The notes under the pieces: model-generated
Seen by the model: only the letters and a program-made list of their open reading frames with translations
What the model was told of the DNA's origin: nothing
Databases searched by the model: none
Source: Microbacterium neungamense
GTDB taxonomy: Bacteria; Actinomycetota; Actinomycetes; Actinomycetales; Microbacteriaceae
DNA length: 64,000 nucleotides
Reading direction: 5' to 3'
Assembly (NCBI RefSeq): GCF_024971095.1
Contig: NZ_CP069717.1
Coordinates: 682,001-746,000 of the forward strand
In this document: piece after piece, positions 1-7,576 of the stretch
Layout: every line of letters starts with the position of its first letter
Numbering within the stretch: position 1 is the first letter of the stretch
Translations under genes and position numbers: made by a program

Positions 1-64
1 CGCGACGCGCGGAGCCTCCGCCGGCGGGGACCCCGGAGTCGTGCGTCTCACCCAGGCACGAGAA

Positions 65-103
65 CGGTCGACGCCACCGCCCTGCGGGCGGCGCCGCCGA
101 CCG
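65..103 (-). terminator. Hairpin downstream of the tRNA gene
   Basis: Two 18-base arms (65-82 and 86-103) around a 3-base loop pair at about 15 of 18 positions, directly after the 3' end of the minus-strand tRNA. No clear U tract follows, which is usual in high-GC actinobacteria. It may equally be a processing signal. Confidence 0.45.
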
Positions 104-176
104 TGCCCCCGCTGGGATTCGAACCCAGACTGAAGCGAGTTTAAGTCGCCTGCCTCTGCCGTTGGGCTACGGGGGC
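104..176 (-). tRNA. tRNA with UAA anticodon (nominally Leu), short variable loop
   Basis: The minus strand folds as a full cloverleaf. The acceptor stem is 170-176 with 105-111 (7 bp); the anticodon stem is 146-150 with 134-138 (one G-U pair); the anticodon loop CTTAAAC is at 139-145; the T arm is 112-116 with 124-128 and carries the TTCGAAT loop. Position 73 is A and CCA is not encoded. The anticodon is UAA, which reads the Leu codon UUA. The variable region is only five bases (129-133), so this is class I architecture, whereas bacterial tRNA-Leu normally has a long variable arm. The decoding assignment comes from the anticodon alone; the amino acid it carries is uncertain. Confidence 0.85.
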
Positions 177-231
177 GTGCACCTGCCAGCCTAGGGGGCC
201 TGTCGCCCAGGCGACGCGCAGGACCGCCGCA

Positions 232-237
232 TAGGAT
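232..237 (+). promoter_or_regulatory. -10 box of lemA (TAGGAT)
   Basis: TAGGAT lies 26 bases upstream of the lemA start, leaving room for a short leader that contains the purine-rich Shine-Dalgarno AGAGGGGG at about 250-257. No convincing -35 is visible. Confidence 0.4.
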
Positions 238-263
238 GAAGTGATCCACAGAGGGGGCTTCGC

Positions 264-830
264 ATGGAATGGCTCTGGCCGGTACTGATCGTCGTCGGCG
301 TGCTGGTGCTCGTCGGCGTCTATCTGTGGTCGACCTACAACTCGCTGGTGCAGCTGAACGTGCGCGTCGACGAGGCATGGAGCGGCATCACGGTGCAGCT
401 CAAGCGCCGCGCGGACCTCATCCCCAACCTCATCGAGACGGTGAGAGGGTACGCCGCCCACGAGAAGGCGGTGTTCGAGAGCGTCACACGCGCTCGCGCC
501 GAGACGCTGTCGGCGACCGGCCCCGCCGAAGCCGGAGTCGCCGAGGGCCACCTGCAGCAGGCGCTGCGCAGCCTGTTCGCGGTGGCGGAGGCCTACCCGC
601 AGCTGCAGGCCAGCCAGAACTTCCTGCAGCTGCAGCATTCGCTGGTCGACACCGAGGACAAGATCCAGGCCGCCCGCCGCTTCTACAACGGCGGCGTGCG
701 CGAGCTGAACACCAAGATCAAGGTCTTCCCGAACAACCTGTTCGCCCGCGGGCTGGGTTTCACCGAGCGGGAGTTCTTCGAAGTCGCCGACAACGGCGCG
801 ATCTCCGAACCGCCGCGCGTGCAGTTCTGA
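264..830 (+). CDS. lemA: LemA family protein
   Basis: A 188-residue protein with one N-terminal transmembrane helix (about residues 5-23) followed by the LemA helical domain, whose hallmarks DEAWSGITVQLKRRADLIPNL and a later coiled-coil-rich segment are present. LemA proteins are membrane-anchored with the helical part normally outside or at the membrane face; their biochemical role is not settled. The ATG at 264 follows AGAGGGGG at a good distance. The gene stands alone and ends in a hairpin shared with the convergent glycosylase gene. The family call is firm; the function is not known. Confidence 0.92.
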   Translation: MEWLWPVLIVVGVLVLVGVYLWSTYNSLVQLNVRVDEAWSGITVQLKRRADLIPNLIETVRGYAAHEKAVFESVTRARAETLSATGPAEAGVAEGHLQQALRSLFAVAEAYPQLQASQNFLQLQHSLVDTEDKIQAARRFYNGGVRELNTKIKVFPNNLFARGLGFTEREFFEVADNGAISEPPRVQF

Positions 831-879
831 CAGACGGGGGGATCGGTGCGCGAAGCGCGTCGGGCCCCCTCGTCTGTCA
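828..879. terminator. Bidirectional terminator overlapping both stop codons
   Basis: Arms of about 15-16 bases (from 828 and to 879, TGACAGACG on one side and its complement on the other) enclose a loop and include the lemA stop codon and the stop codon of the convergent gene. One hairpin therefore serves both transcripts. Confidence 0.7.
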
Positions 880-2145
880 GGCGACCGTGCCCAGCTCCGC
901 CTCCCGCGGATGCGTGTGCCGCTCCACCTCCACGTCCCGGCCGTGCAGCGCGCGGGCCACGGCGTCGGCCGCGTCGCCCCAGCCGGAGACGCTGATGCGC
1001 TCGAGTCTCTGCCATCCGGCCGCCCGCAGCAGCTCCCCGGCGATCGCCGCGGCATCCGCGTCCCGTCCCTGCGGCTCCCACCACGCCGACTGCACGCGCA
1101 GGGTCGACACCGCGCGGTCCGCCTTCAGATCCACGCGGGCGACGATCCGGTCCCCGGCGAGCACCGGCAGCGAGTAGTACCCGTAGCGGCGCTTCTCGGC
1201 CGGGACATAGATCTCGATCCGGTAGTCCAGCCCGAACACGCGCAGCGCCCGGTCGCGGAACCACACCAGCGGGTCGAACGGCGTCAGCAGCGCCGCCCGG
1301 CCGATCCGGCGGGGGAGCGCGGCCTCGCGGTGACGCCACGCCGGCAGCGGGCGCCCCGACCGCTCCCAGCCGCGCACGCGCACCGGCTCGAGCTCGCCGG
1401 CGTCCACGAGGTCGGCGATCGCGGCACGCACCGCGGTCCGGTCCCGGAGCCGGTGGTAGTCGTCCAGGTCGGCCTCGGTCGCGACGCCGTACGCGCGTGC
1501 GGCCCGGCGGACCAGCTCGCGCACGGCATCCGCCCGGGGCACGTCCCGGGACCGGACGGCGGCCGGGATCACCTGCTCCGCGAGGCCGTAACGCCGCTCG
1601 AAGCCGTTGCGCCCGGCGATCGCCACGTCGCCGCAGCGCCACAGGTGCTCGAGCGCGACCTTCGCCTCGTCCCAGTCCCACCACGAGCCGCGCTCCCGCG
1701 GAGCGTCGTCGCGGAGGTCGGCCGGACGCAGCGGCCCGTGTTCCCGCAGCTCGGCACGGACCCAGTCGAGCGTCCGGGTGTGCGCATGCATCCACGCCCC
1801 GGGCTTCGCCGCCCGCGCTCGCCAGTCGTCCATGCGGAACCGCCACAGCGCCCAGTCGCCGACCGGGATGAACGCCGCCTCGTGCGCCAGGTATTCGACG
1901 TAGTGCGTCGGGCCGGCGAGGAAGAGGCGGTCCAGCAGCGCCGGGTCGTACGCGCCCAGGCGCGAGAACATCGGCATGTAGTGGGAACGGGCGAAGACGT
2001 TGACGGAGTCGATCTGCAGCACGCCCATCCGGTCCATGGCGCGATGGAGATGGCGGGATGCCACCGCGGCGGGCGGCCGCCGCGAGAAGCCCTGCGCGCC
2101 CAGGGTCATCCGGCGCGCCTCCGCGGCGCTGAGAGTCTCGGTCAC
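877..2145 (-). CDS. Winged-helix DNA glycosylase-like protein (YcaQ/AlkX family)
   Basis: A 422-residue protein of the winged-helix family that includes E. coli YcaQ, which unhooks interstrand DNA crosslinks, and AZL-type glycosylases. The N-terminal part has the family pattern of a helix ending in the segment LQIDSVNVFARSHYMPMFSR, and the middle contains a DNA-reading winged helix. In YcaQ the catalytic motif is QxQ or QxD; the motif LQIDSV at about residue 43 matches the QxD form. I chose GTG at 2145 over an upstream ATG because TACCCT (2152-2157) lies six bases before it, fitting a leaderless start. Substrate is inferred from the family. Confidence 0.78.
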   Translation of the reverse strand: MTETLSAAEARRMTLGAQGFSRRPPAAVASRHLHRAMDRMGVLQIDSVNVFARSHYMPMFSRLGAYDPALLDRLFLAGPTHYVEYLAHEAAFIPVGDWALWRFRMDDWRARAAKPGAWMHAHTRTLDWVRAELREHGPLRPADLRDDAPRERGSWWDWDEAKVALEHLWRCGDVAIAGRNGFERRYGLAEQVIPAAVRSRDVPRADAVRELVRRAARAYGVATEADLDDYHRLRDRTAVRAAIADLVDAGELEPVRVRGWERSGRPLPAWRHREAALPRRIGRAALLTPFDPLVWFRDRALRVFGLDYRIEIYVPAEKRRYGYYSLPVLAGDRIVARVDLKADRAVSTLRVQSAWWEPQGRDADAAAIAGELLRAAGWQRLERISVSGWGDAADAVARALHGRDVEVERHTHPREAELGTVA

Positions 2146-2151
2146 ATCGCC

Positions 2152-2157
2152 AGGGTA
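2152..2157 (-). promoter_or_regulatory. Leaderless -10 box for the YcaQ-like gene (TACCCT)
   Basis: TACCCT on the minus strand sits six bases before the GTG at 2145, so the mRNA would start at or near the start codon. Confidence 0.5.
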
Positions 2158-2216
2158 TCGACGGGCACCGACACCGGGTCGAGGCTCCCGCTTCGGAGCC
2201 GGGGCCGCCCCCGTCG

Positions 2217-2222
2217 TAGACT
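2217..2222 (+). promoter_or_regulatory. Leaderless -10 box for the AI-2E-family permease (TAGACT)
   Basis: TAGACT is followed by six bases and then the ATG at 2229. No Shine-Dalgarno is present. Confidence 0.55.
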
Positions 2223-2228
2223 TGCACA

Positions 2229-3425
2229 ATGAGCGACGAGCGCAGACCGCGGTTCCGAAACCCGTTCCGCCCCGTGCCCCCACCGACCGAGAGGACGGTG
2301 ACCACCGCCGCCGACGAGACGATACCGTTCGGGCTGCGGGTCGCCGCCGGCTATTCGTGGCGGCTGCTGGTGATCGCGGCCGTGATCGGGGTGTTCATCT
2401 GGCTGGTGATGCTGCTGAAGCTGCTGGTCATCCCGCTCCTGGTCGGCATCCTGATCACCGCGCTGCTGTGGCCCGGGTTCGAGCTGATGCTGCGGGCCCG
2501 CTTCCCGCGCTGGCTCGCGATCGCGATCGCCATCCTCGGCACGATCGGCATCGTCACAGGGCTGCTGTGGCTCGTGGTGTGGCAGGTCCGCGCGCAGCTG
2601 CCGGATGTGCAGGAGAAGACCGCGCAGGCGATCGAGACCTTCCGGCAGTCGCTCGTGGACGGGCCGCTGCACCTCAGCGAGCAGCAGATCCAGGACTACA
2701 TCGACCAGGGGATCGCGCTGATCCAGGAGCAGGCCGAATTCCTGTGGAGCGCGGCCGGAGCGCTCGGCGGCACCGCCGCGCACGTGCTCACCGGCGCGCT
2801 GCTGTCGCTGTTCATCCTGATCACCCTGCTCGCCGACGGCGCCGGCATCTGGCGCTGGACGGTGAAGCTGTTCCCGCGCAACGCCCGTCCGGCGGTGGAC
2901 GCCGCGGCACGCAACGGCTGGGCGACGATCGTGAACTACGCCCGGACGCAGGCGCTGGTGGCGGCCATCGACGGCATCGGCATCGGCATCGGCGCCGCGC
3001 TGCTGCAGGTGCCGCTGGCGATCCCGGTCGCGGTGCTGGTGTTCCTCGGTTCGTTCGTGCCGATCGTCGGTGCGGTGATCACCGGCGCCGTCGCGGTGTT
3101 CCTCGCGCTGGTCTACAACGGCCCGCTGATCGCCCTGGCCATGCTCGCGGTGGTGCTCGCGGTGCAGCAGATCGAGGGCCACATCCTGCAGCCCATCCTG
3201 ATGGGATCCGCGGTCAAGGTGCATCCGCTCGCGGTCGTGCTCGTGGTCGCCGGAGGCGCCATGATCGCCGGCATCCCGGGCGCGCTGTTCGCCGTCCCGC
3301 TCGCGGCCTTCATCAACGTCGCCGCGGTGACCATCAGCACGGGGTCGTGGCGGACCGGCGAGAAGCCCCACGCCGACCTGATCTGGAGCACGGTGCCGCA
3401 TCCGCGGCAGAGGAGGAATCGATGA
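2229..3425 (+). CDS. AI-2E family transporter (PerM-type membrane protein)
   Basis: A 398-residue integral membrane protein with the typical layout of the family: two hydrophobic hairpins near residues 35-75 and 90-120, a long amphipathic extracytoplasmic stretch (about 125-175), then a block of hydrophobic helices to about residue 365. The family is named after E. coli TqsA, but most members have no proven link to autoinducer-2 and some export other solutes or act as Na+/H+ antiporters. The stop overlaps the ilvA start (ATGA), so the two genes are co-translated. The luxS gene some 3 kb away does not change the call. Confidence 0.88.
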   Translation: MSDERRPRFRNPFRPVPPPTERTVTTAADETIPFGLRVAAGYSWRLLVIAAVIGVFIWLVMLLKLLVIPLLVGILITALLWPGFELMLRARFPRWLAIAIAILGTIGIVTGLLWLVVWQVRAQLPDVQEKTAQAIETFRQSLVDGPLHLSEQQIQDYIDQGIALIQEQAEFLWSAAGALGGTAAHVLTGALLSLFILITLLADGAGIWRWTVKLFPRNARPAVDAAARNGWATIVNYARTQALVAAIDGIGIGIGAALLQVPLAIPVAVLVFLGSFVPIVGAVITGAVAVFLALVYNGPLIALAMLAVVLAVQQIEGHILQPILMGSAVKVHPLAVVLVVAGGAMIAGIPGALFAVPLAAFINVAAVTISTGSWRTGEKPHADLIWSTVPHPRQRRNR

Positions 3426-4651
3426 GCACGACCCCCAGCCTGGCCGAGTTCGAAGCGGCCGCGGAGAGCCTGGCGGGGGTGATCGCGCACACGCCCGCGC
3501 TGCCGTCGCGGGCGCTCAGCGAGAGACTGGGCGCGCCGGTCGTGCTGAAGATGGAGAACCTCCAGCGCACCGGCTCGTTCAAGATCCGCGGAGCCACCTA
3601 CCGTCTCGCTCAGCTCACGGCGGAGGAGCGCCGCCGCGGGGTCGTCGCGGCATCCGCGGGCAACCATGCCCAGGGCGTCGCGCTCGCGGCGCAGGCTCTC
3701 GGCATCCACGCCACGATCTTCATGCCGCTGGGCGTGCCGGTGCCGAAGCTCCTCGCCACGCGCGGGTACGGCGCCGAGGTGGTGCTGGAGGGGGAGACCG
3801 TCGCCACCTCGCTGCAGCTGGCGGCCGAGTTCGCCGAGCGCACCGGGGCGGTCCTCATCCACCCCTTCGACCACCGCGATGTGGTGATCGGACAGGGCAC
3901 GCTCGGCCTCGAGGTCTACCAGGACGTGCCCGAGGTGGACACCGTGCTGATGGGCATCGGAGGCGGCGGGCTGATCGCCGGCGTCGCCGCCGCCGTCCGG
4001 GCCGCGGCGGCACGGGACGGGCGCCGCGTGCGGATCATCGGCGTGCAGGCCGAGAACGCCGCCGCGATGCCGCCCTCGCTGCAGGCCGGGCACCCGGTGG
4101 AGATCCGCACCCAGCCGACCATCGCCGACGGCATCCTCGTCGCCCGGCCCGGCGACGTGCCGTTCGAGATCATCCGGGAGCACGTCGACGAGGTGGTCAC
4201 CGTCTCCGACGACGACATCGCCCGGGCGCTGCTGGTGCTGCTGGAGCAGGCGAAGGTCGTCGTGGAGCCCGCCGGTGCGGTCGGCGTCGCCGCCATCCTC
4301 GCCGGCAAGGTGCGCGCCACCGGCACGACGGTGTCGATCCTGTCGGGAGGGAACATCGACCCGCTGCTGCTGCAGCGGGTGGTGGCGCACGGTCTCGCCG
4401 CGGCCGGCCGCTACCTCACCATCCGGATCCCGCTGCCCGACCGCCCCGGCCAGCTCGCCCGCGTCTCCGAGCTGCTCGCCGAGGCGGGCGCGAACGTGAT
4501 GGAGGTGCTGCACACCCGGCACGGTCAGGGGCTGCAGATCAGCGAGGTGATCCTGCAGCTGAGCATCGAGACCCGCGGAGCCGAGCACACCGAGCTCACC
4601 CTCGACACGCTGCGTCGCGCCGGCTACGACCCGATCGTCGTCCCCGACTGA
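3422..4651 (+). CDS. ilvA: Threonine ammonia-lyase
   Basis: A 409-residue PLP enzyme that deaminates threonine to 2-oxobutanoate, the first step of isoleucine synthesis. The PLP lysine lies in SFKIRGA (about residues 51-57); SAGNHAQG and the glycine-rich loops GIGGGGLIAG and LSGGNID follow. A C-terminal ACT domain begins near residue 330 and would give allosteric control. At about 410 residues with one ACT domain it matches the short actinobacterial type rather than the 500-residue E. coli IlvA. The ATG overlaps the stop of the preceding permease. The open frame runs far upstream but that extension lacks homology-like features. Confidence 0.93.
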   Translation: MSTTPSLAEFEAAAESLAGVIAHTPALPSRALSERLGAPVVLKMENLQRTGSFKIRGATYRLAQLTAEERRRGVVAASAGNHAQGVALAAQALGIHATIFMPLGVPVPKLLATRGYGAEVVLEGETVATSLQLAAEFAERTGAVLIHPFDHRDVVIGQGTLGLEVYQDVPEVDTVLMGIGGGGLIAGVAAAVRAAAARDGRRVRIIGVQAENAAAMPPSLQAGHPVEIRTQPTIADGILVARPGDVPFEIIREHVDEVVTVSDDDIARALLVLLEQAKVVVEPAGAVGVAAILAGKVRATGTTVSILSGGNIDPLLLQRVVAHGLAAAGRYLTIRIPLPDRPGQLARVSELLAEAGANVMEVLHTRHGQGLQISEVILQLSIETRGAEHTELTLDTLRRAGYDPIVVPD

Positions 4652-4689
4652 GCGCGCTCAGGCATCCGTCCCCACCTCACCCACAGACG

Positions 4690-4758
4690 CGTTCGGGGCG
4701 GATTCTGGCATTCGGGGCGACGCACGCACGCCCCAAGTGTGAGAATCCGCCCCGAACG
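4690..4758. repeat. Nested palindromic intergenic element
   Basis: Perfect 17-bp outer arms (4690-4706, CGTTCGGGGCGGATTCT, and 4742-4758) enclose a second, imperfect inner pair starting ATTCGGGGCG. It lies between the convergent ilvA and greA genes and may terminate both. A related nested element lies at 59971-60042, which argues for a dispersed family. Confidence 0.75.
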
Positions 4759-4786
4759 GGATGGGACCGCGGGGGAGACGGGCGGG

Positions 4787-5275
4787 TCAGCCGGTGTAGG
4801 TCTCCACGCCGAGGATCTCCACCGGGATGGACCGGCCGTTGGGCGCCTCGTAGGAGGCCTTGTCGCCGATCTTCAGGCCGATGATCGCCTGGCCGAGCGG
4901 GCTCGCCTCGCTGTACACGTCGAGGTCGCTGCCGGCCGCGATCTCGCGGCTGCCGAGCAGGAACACCTCCTCGTCGCCGGCGACCCGCGCCGTGACGACG
5001 GTGCCGGGCTCGACGACCCCGCGGCTCTCGGGCGCCTCGCCCACCTTCGCGGTCTTCAGCAGCTGCTGCAGGGTGCGGATGCGCGCCTCCTGCTTGCCCT
5101 GCTCGTCCTTGGCGGCGTGGTATCCGCCGTTCTCGCGGAGATCGCCCTCTTCGCGGGCGGCCTCGATGCGCTTCGCGATCTCGTCGCGGCCTGTCGTGGA
5201 GAGGTACTCCAGCTCCTCCACGAGCCGGTCATAGGCCTCCTGGGTGAGGAACGGTACCTGAGCGTCTGTGGACAC
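4787..5275 (-). CDS. greA: Transcription elongation factor GreA
   Basis: A 162-residue protein with the two GreA parts: an N-terminal antiparallel coiled coil (about residues 1-80, including the acidic loop region REEGDLRENGGYHAAKDEQG that reaches the RNA polymerase active site) and a C-terminal FKBP-like globular domain (LGSREIAAGSDLDVYSEASP, IGLKIGDKA). GreA rescues backtracked polymerase by stimulating transcript cleavage. GTG at 5275 is chosen because AAGGAG at 5282-5287 sits six bases upstream. DUF4307 lies upstream on the same strand, as in many actinobacteria. Confidence 0.95.
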   Translation of the reverse strand: MSTDAQVPFLTQEAYDRLVEELEYLSTTGRDEIAKRIEAAREEGDLRENGGYHAAKDEQGKQEARIRTLQQLLKTAKVGEAPESRGVVEPGTVVTARVAGDEEVFLLGSREIAAGSDLDVYSEASPLGQAIIGLKIGDKASYEAPNGRSIPVEILGVETYTG

Positions 5276-5355
5276 AGCGTGCTCCTTACGTAGCGTGGCC
5301 CCTTCAGGGGCTTCGTGATTCCCGGACACTTCCTGCGAGCCCGGTGATATGCCAC

Positions 5356-5381
5356 GACGCCCCGGCACGGGCCGGGGCGTC
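5356..5381 (-). terminator. Terminator between DUF4307 gene and greA
   Basis: A perfect 11-bp stem (5356-5366 with 5371-5381) with a 4-base loop follows the DUF4307 stop codon on the minus strand and precedes the greA leader. Confidence 0.7.
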
Positions 5382-5398
5382 GGTGTATGGCAACGAGT

Positions 5399-5785
5399 TT
5401 AGGACACCCAGCAGGTGTTCACCAAACCCGTCGTCGCGGTCGCGACGGTCGGGATGGTGACCTCCAGCGCCCGGGAATGCCCCTCCCCGGCGGGGATCCG
5501 GACGATCTTCCAGCCGACCACGCCGAACTCCTCGTCCTGCGCCTCCACCGCGCACACGACGTCTGCTCCGGCGGGCGCGGTCACCTGGAAGCGCAGCGTC
5601 ACACTGTGCTCGTCGACGACCTGGAAGCCGAGCTCGTCGGCGTCCACGGCGTTCATCGCGCCGCTCACGGTCATCCAGCCGAACGCGCCGACGACGACGG
5701 CGGCGGCGACCCCGGCGACGATCCACGGCAGGCGGCGGCGCGCGGTGCGGCCGTAGCGGTCGTCGAGGTCGCGCGCGGTGGTCAC
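5399..5785 (-). CDS. DUF4307 domain-containing membrane protein
   Basis: A 128-residue protein with a short basic cytoplasmic N-terminus (DLDDRYGRTARRRLPW), one transmembrane helix at about residues 21-43 and an extracytoplasmic beta-rich domain with two cysteines (near residues 84 and 125) that could pair. The pattern matches DUF4307, which in actinobacteria is commonly encoded next to greA. No biochemical role is known. The start is GTG at 5785. A strong hairpin separates it from greA. Confidence 0.82.
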   Translation of the reverse strand: MTTARDLDDRYGRTARRRLPWIVAGVAAAVVVGAFGWMTVSGAMNAVDADELGFQVVDEHSVTLRFQVTAPAGADVVCAVEAQDEEFGVVGWKIVRIPAGEGHSRALEVTIPTVATATTGLVNTCWVS

Positions 5786-5930
5786 GGTGCTCCGGGATCG
5801 ATCGGGATCGTGCAGATCGGGCGTGTGCGGATCAGCGGCACGGGGGACCGGGCGGCGGGATCGGCGCGCCGTCCGGGCCGGTTAGGCTGGTGTCTCCAGG
5901 TTATGCGACCTGTGCGGGAAAGGCGGCCAC

Positions 5931-6185
5931 ATGCTCCTGTTCGGCGATCAGACTCCGATGCCGACGCCCTCGATGACCGTCGATCCGGAGGCGGTGACCC
6001 CGGGCTTCGTCGGCTTCGCGGTCGTCGCGATCATCCTCATCGCCGTGGTGCTGATCATCTGGGACATGAACCGCCGCATCCGCCGGGTGCGCTACCGCGC
6101 TGAGGTGCGCGAGGAGCTCGATGCCGAGCAGGCCGCGACGGATGCCGGAGACGACGACACCGGGCGGCCCGACGGGCCCCGCTGA
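5931..6185 (+). CDS. Small single-pass membrane protein, unknown function
   Basis: An 84-residue protein: a Thr/Pro-rich N-terminus, a transmembrane helix at about residues 27-47, a basic cluster (MNRRIRRVRYRAEVREEL) and an acidic tail. Orientation by the positive-inside rule puts the C-terminus in the cytoplasm. TAGGCT at 5883-5888 and GGGAAAGG at 5916-5923 give it its own promoter and ribosome binding site, and codon use fits its neighbours, so it is very likely real. I do not recognise a named family. Confidence 0.72.
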   Translation: MLLFGDQTPMPTPSMTVDPEAVTPGFVGFAVVAIILIAVVLIIWDMNRRIRRVRYRAEVREELDAEQAATDAGDDDTGRPDGPR

Positions 6186-6209
6186 CGGGCCCCGTCGGCG
6201 TCCTCGTCC

Positions 6210-6683
6210 TCACACCCCGACCCGCTCGAACGCGTCCAGGCTGATCCCCTGATCCAGGATGCGGCGCGTCCACTCCTTCGCGCTGTGCAGACTGTGGTCG
6301 CGGTAGTTGCCGCACTCCACGGCCGAGACGCCGGGGACGTCGTCCCACTCCGCCTCCTCGGCGATGAAGGCGAGGCTGTCGCGGATCGCGGTGACGACGT
6401 CGGCGACCGCCGGTTCGCCCCACATGATCAGGTGGAAGCCGGTGCGGCATCCGAACGGCGAGATGTCGATCACCCCGTCGATGCGGTCGCGCAGCTGGCT
6501 GGCCAGCACGTGCTCGATGGTGTGCAGCCCCGCGGTGGGGATCTCGCCTTCGTTCGGCTGCACGAACCGCACGTCGAAGTTCGAGATCGCGTCCCCGCGG
6601 GGTCCGTGCTCCACGCCGATCAGCCGGACGTACGGCGCCTTGACGGCGGTGTGGTCGAGGGTGAAGCTCTCGACGTCGGCCAT
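6210..6683 (-). CDS. luxS: S-ribosylhomocysteine lyase LuxS
   Basis: A 157-residue enzyme that cleaves S-ribosylhomocysteine to homocysteine and DPD, the precursor of autoinducer-2, in the activated methyl cycle. The metal site is visible as HTIEH (residues 54-58) with the distal cysteine in [23 protein letters not shown] carries the catalytic cysteine. Length is normal for the family. GAGGAGG sits just upstream of the ATG. The gene is monocistronic here, and nothing nearby proves a signalling rather than a recycling role. Confidence 0.95.
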   Translation of the reverse strand: MADVESFTLDHTAVKAPYVRLIGVEHGPRGDAISNFDVRFVQPNEGEIPTAGLHTIEHVLASQLRDRIDGVIDISPFGCRTGFHLIMWGEPAVADVVTAIRDSLAFIAEEAEWDDVPGVSAVECGNYRDHSLHSAKEWTRRILDQGISLDAFERVGV

Positions 6684-6752
6684 GCTGCCTCCTCGGGTTC
6701 GTGGCTCGTTGTCCGCATTCAGGATGCCACGCCGCGGCGCACCGCAGCCCGC

Positions 6753-7487
6753 TCAGCCGGGCAGGCCGAGCGAGGGGGAGTGCGGGTCCAGCGAGATCAG
6801 CAGGCACGCGGTCCAGTGGCAGAGGAAGGCGAGCACGGTGCACACGTGGAAGATCTCGTGGAAGCCGAAGTGCCCCGGCCACGGGTTCGGCCGCTTCATC
6901 GCGTACACCACGGCCCCGGCGCTGTACAGCAGGCCGCCGACGCAGACGAGGATCATCATCGCGACGTTCGCGGCCAGCAGGTCGCCGAGGTACATGACCG
7001 CCGCCCAGCCCAGCAGCAGGTAGAGGGCGACGTAGAGCCAGCGCGGCGCGGAGAGCCAGAACACGCGGAACAGGATGCCCACCAGCGCGCCGCCCCAGAC
7101 CAGGCAGAGCAGCAGGACGCCCTTCTGCGGCACCAGGGCGAGCGTGGCGATCGGGGTGTACGTGCCGGCGATGAGCAGCAGGATGTTCGCGTGGTCGATG
7201 CGCCGGAACACCGCCTTCACGGTGGGGCTCCAGTCGATCCGGTGGTAGAGGGCGGAGTTGCCGAACAGCAGCAGCGAGGTCGCCATGAACACCGCGGCGG
7301 CGGTCTTGGCCGGACCGCCCTGGGCGAGCGCGATCAGCACCACGCCGGCGACGATCGCGACCGGGAACGTGCCGGCGTGGATCCAGCCGCGCCAGGACGG
7401 TTTGATGTCGACGGCCGCGTCCTGCGCAGCGGCGTCCATCAGCGGCAGCTCGGGCACATCCGTGTTCTTCGGTCGTCGAGTGCTCAC
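6753..7487 (-). CDS. Hemolysin III family protein (TrhA/PAQR)
   Basis: A 244-residue membrane protein with seven predicted helices and the conserved family residues: SALYHRIDW near residue 78, RRIDHANI near residue 95 and the HEIFHVCT block near residue 218, which together form the metal site of PAQR-type proteins. Bacterial members (YqfA/TrhA) affect membrane energetics and lipid balance; the hemolysin name is historical. GTG at 7487 is preceded by TAGGGT (7494-7499) with six bases between, a leaderless start. It diverges from the Z-prenyl synthase gene, a pairing also common in mycobacteria. Confidence 0.9.
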   Translation of the reverse strand: MSTRRPKNTDVPELPLMDAAAQDAAVDIKPSWRGWIHAGTFPVAIVAGVVLIALAQGGPAKTAAAVFMATSLLLFGNSALYHRIDWSPTVKAVFRRIDHANILLLIAGTYTPIATLALVPQKGVLLLCLVWGGALVGILFRVFWLSAPRWLYVALYLLLGWAAVMYLGDLLAANVAMMILVCVGGLLYSAGAVVYAMKRPNPWPGHFGFHEIFHVCTVLAFLCHWTACLLISLDPHSPSLGLPG

Positions 7488-7564
7488 CTGCTCACCCTAA
7501 GCGCGGCCGCATGCCCGCAGAGGAACATGTCGCGCGCCGCCGGGTGGCGCTCAGCGGCGCGGGG

Positions 7565-7570
7565 TAGCGT
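7565..7570 (+). promoter_or_regulatory. Leaderless -10 box for the Z-prenyl synthase (TAGCGT)
   Basis: TAGCGT then six bases then GTG at 7577. It lies about 66 bases from the opposing TAGGGT of the hemolysin-III gene, so the two promoters share a short divergent region. Confidence 0.5.
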
Positions 7571-7576
7571 AGGCAC

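Noticed and set aside
2000-3421. An open frame continuous with ilvA that would give a protein of almost 900 residues
   Set aside because: The upstream part overlaps the well-supported AI-2E-family gene, is Arg/Pro/Gly-rich as shadow frames are in GC-rich DNA, and has no family resemblance. The ilvA start at 3422 overlaps the preceding stop in the usual way.
2229-6683. Coupling of the AI-2E-family permease and luxS into a quorum-sensing module
   Set aside because: The genes are in separate transcripts several kb apart, and the permease family name is not evidence of autoinducer-2 transport.
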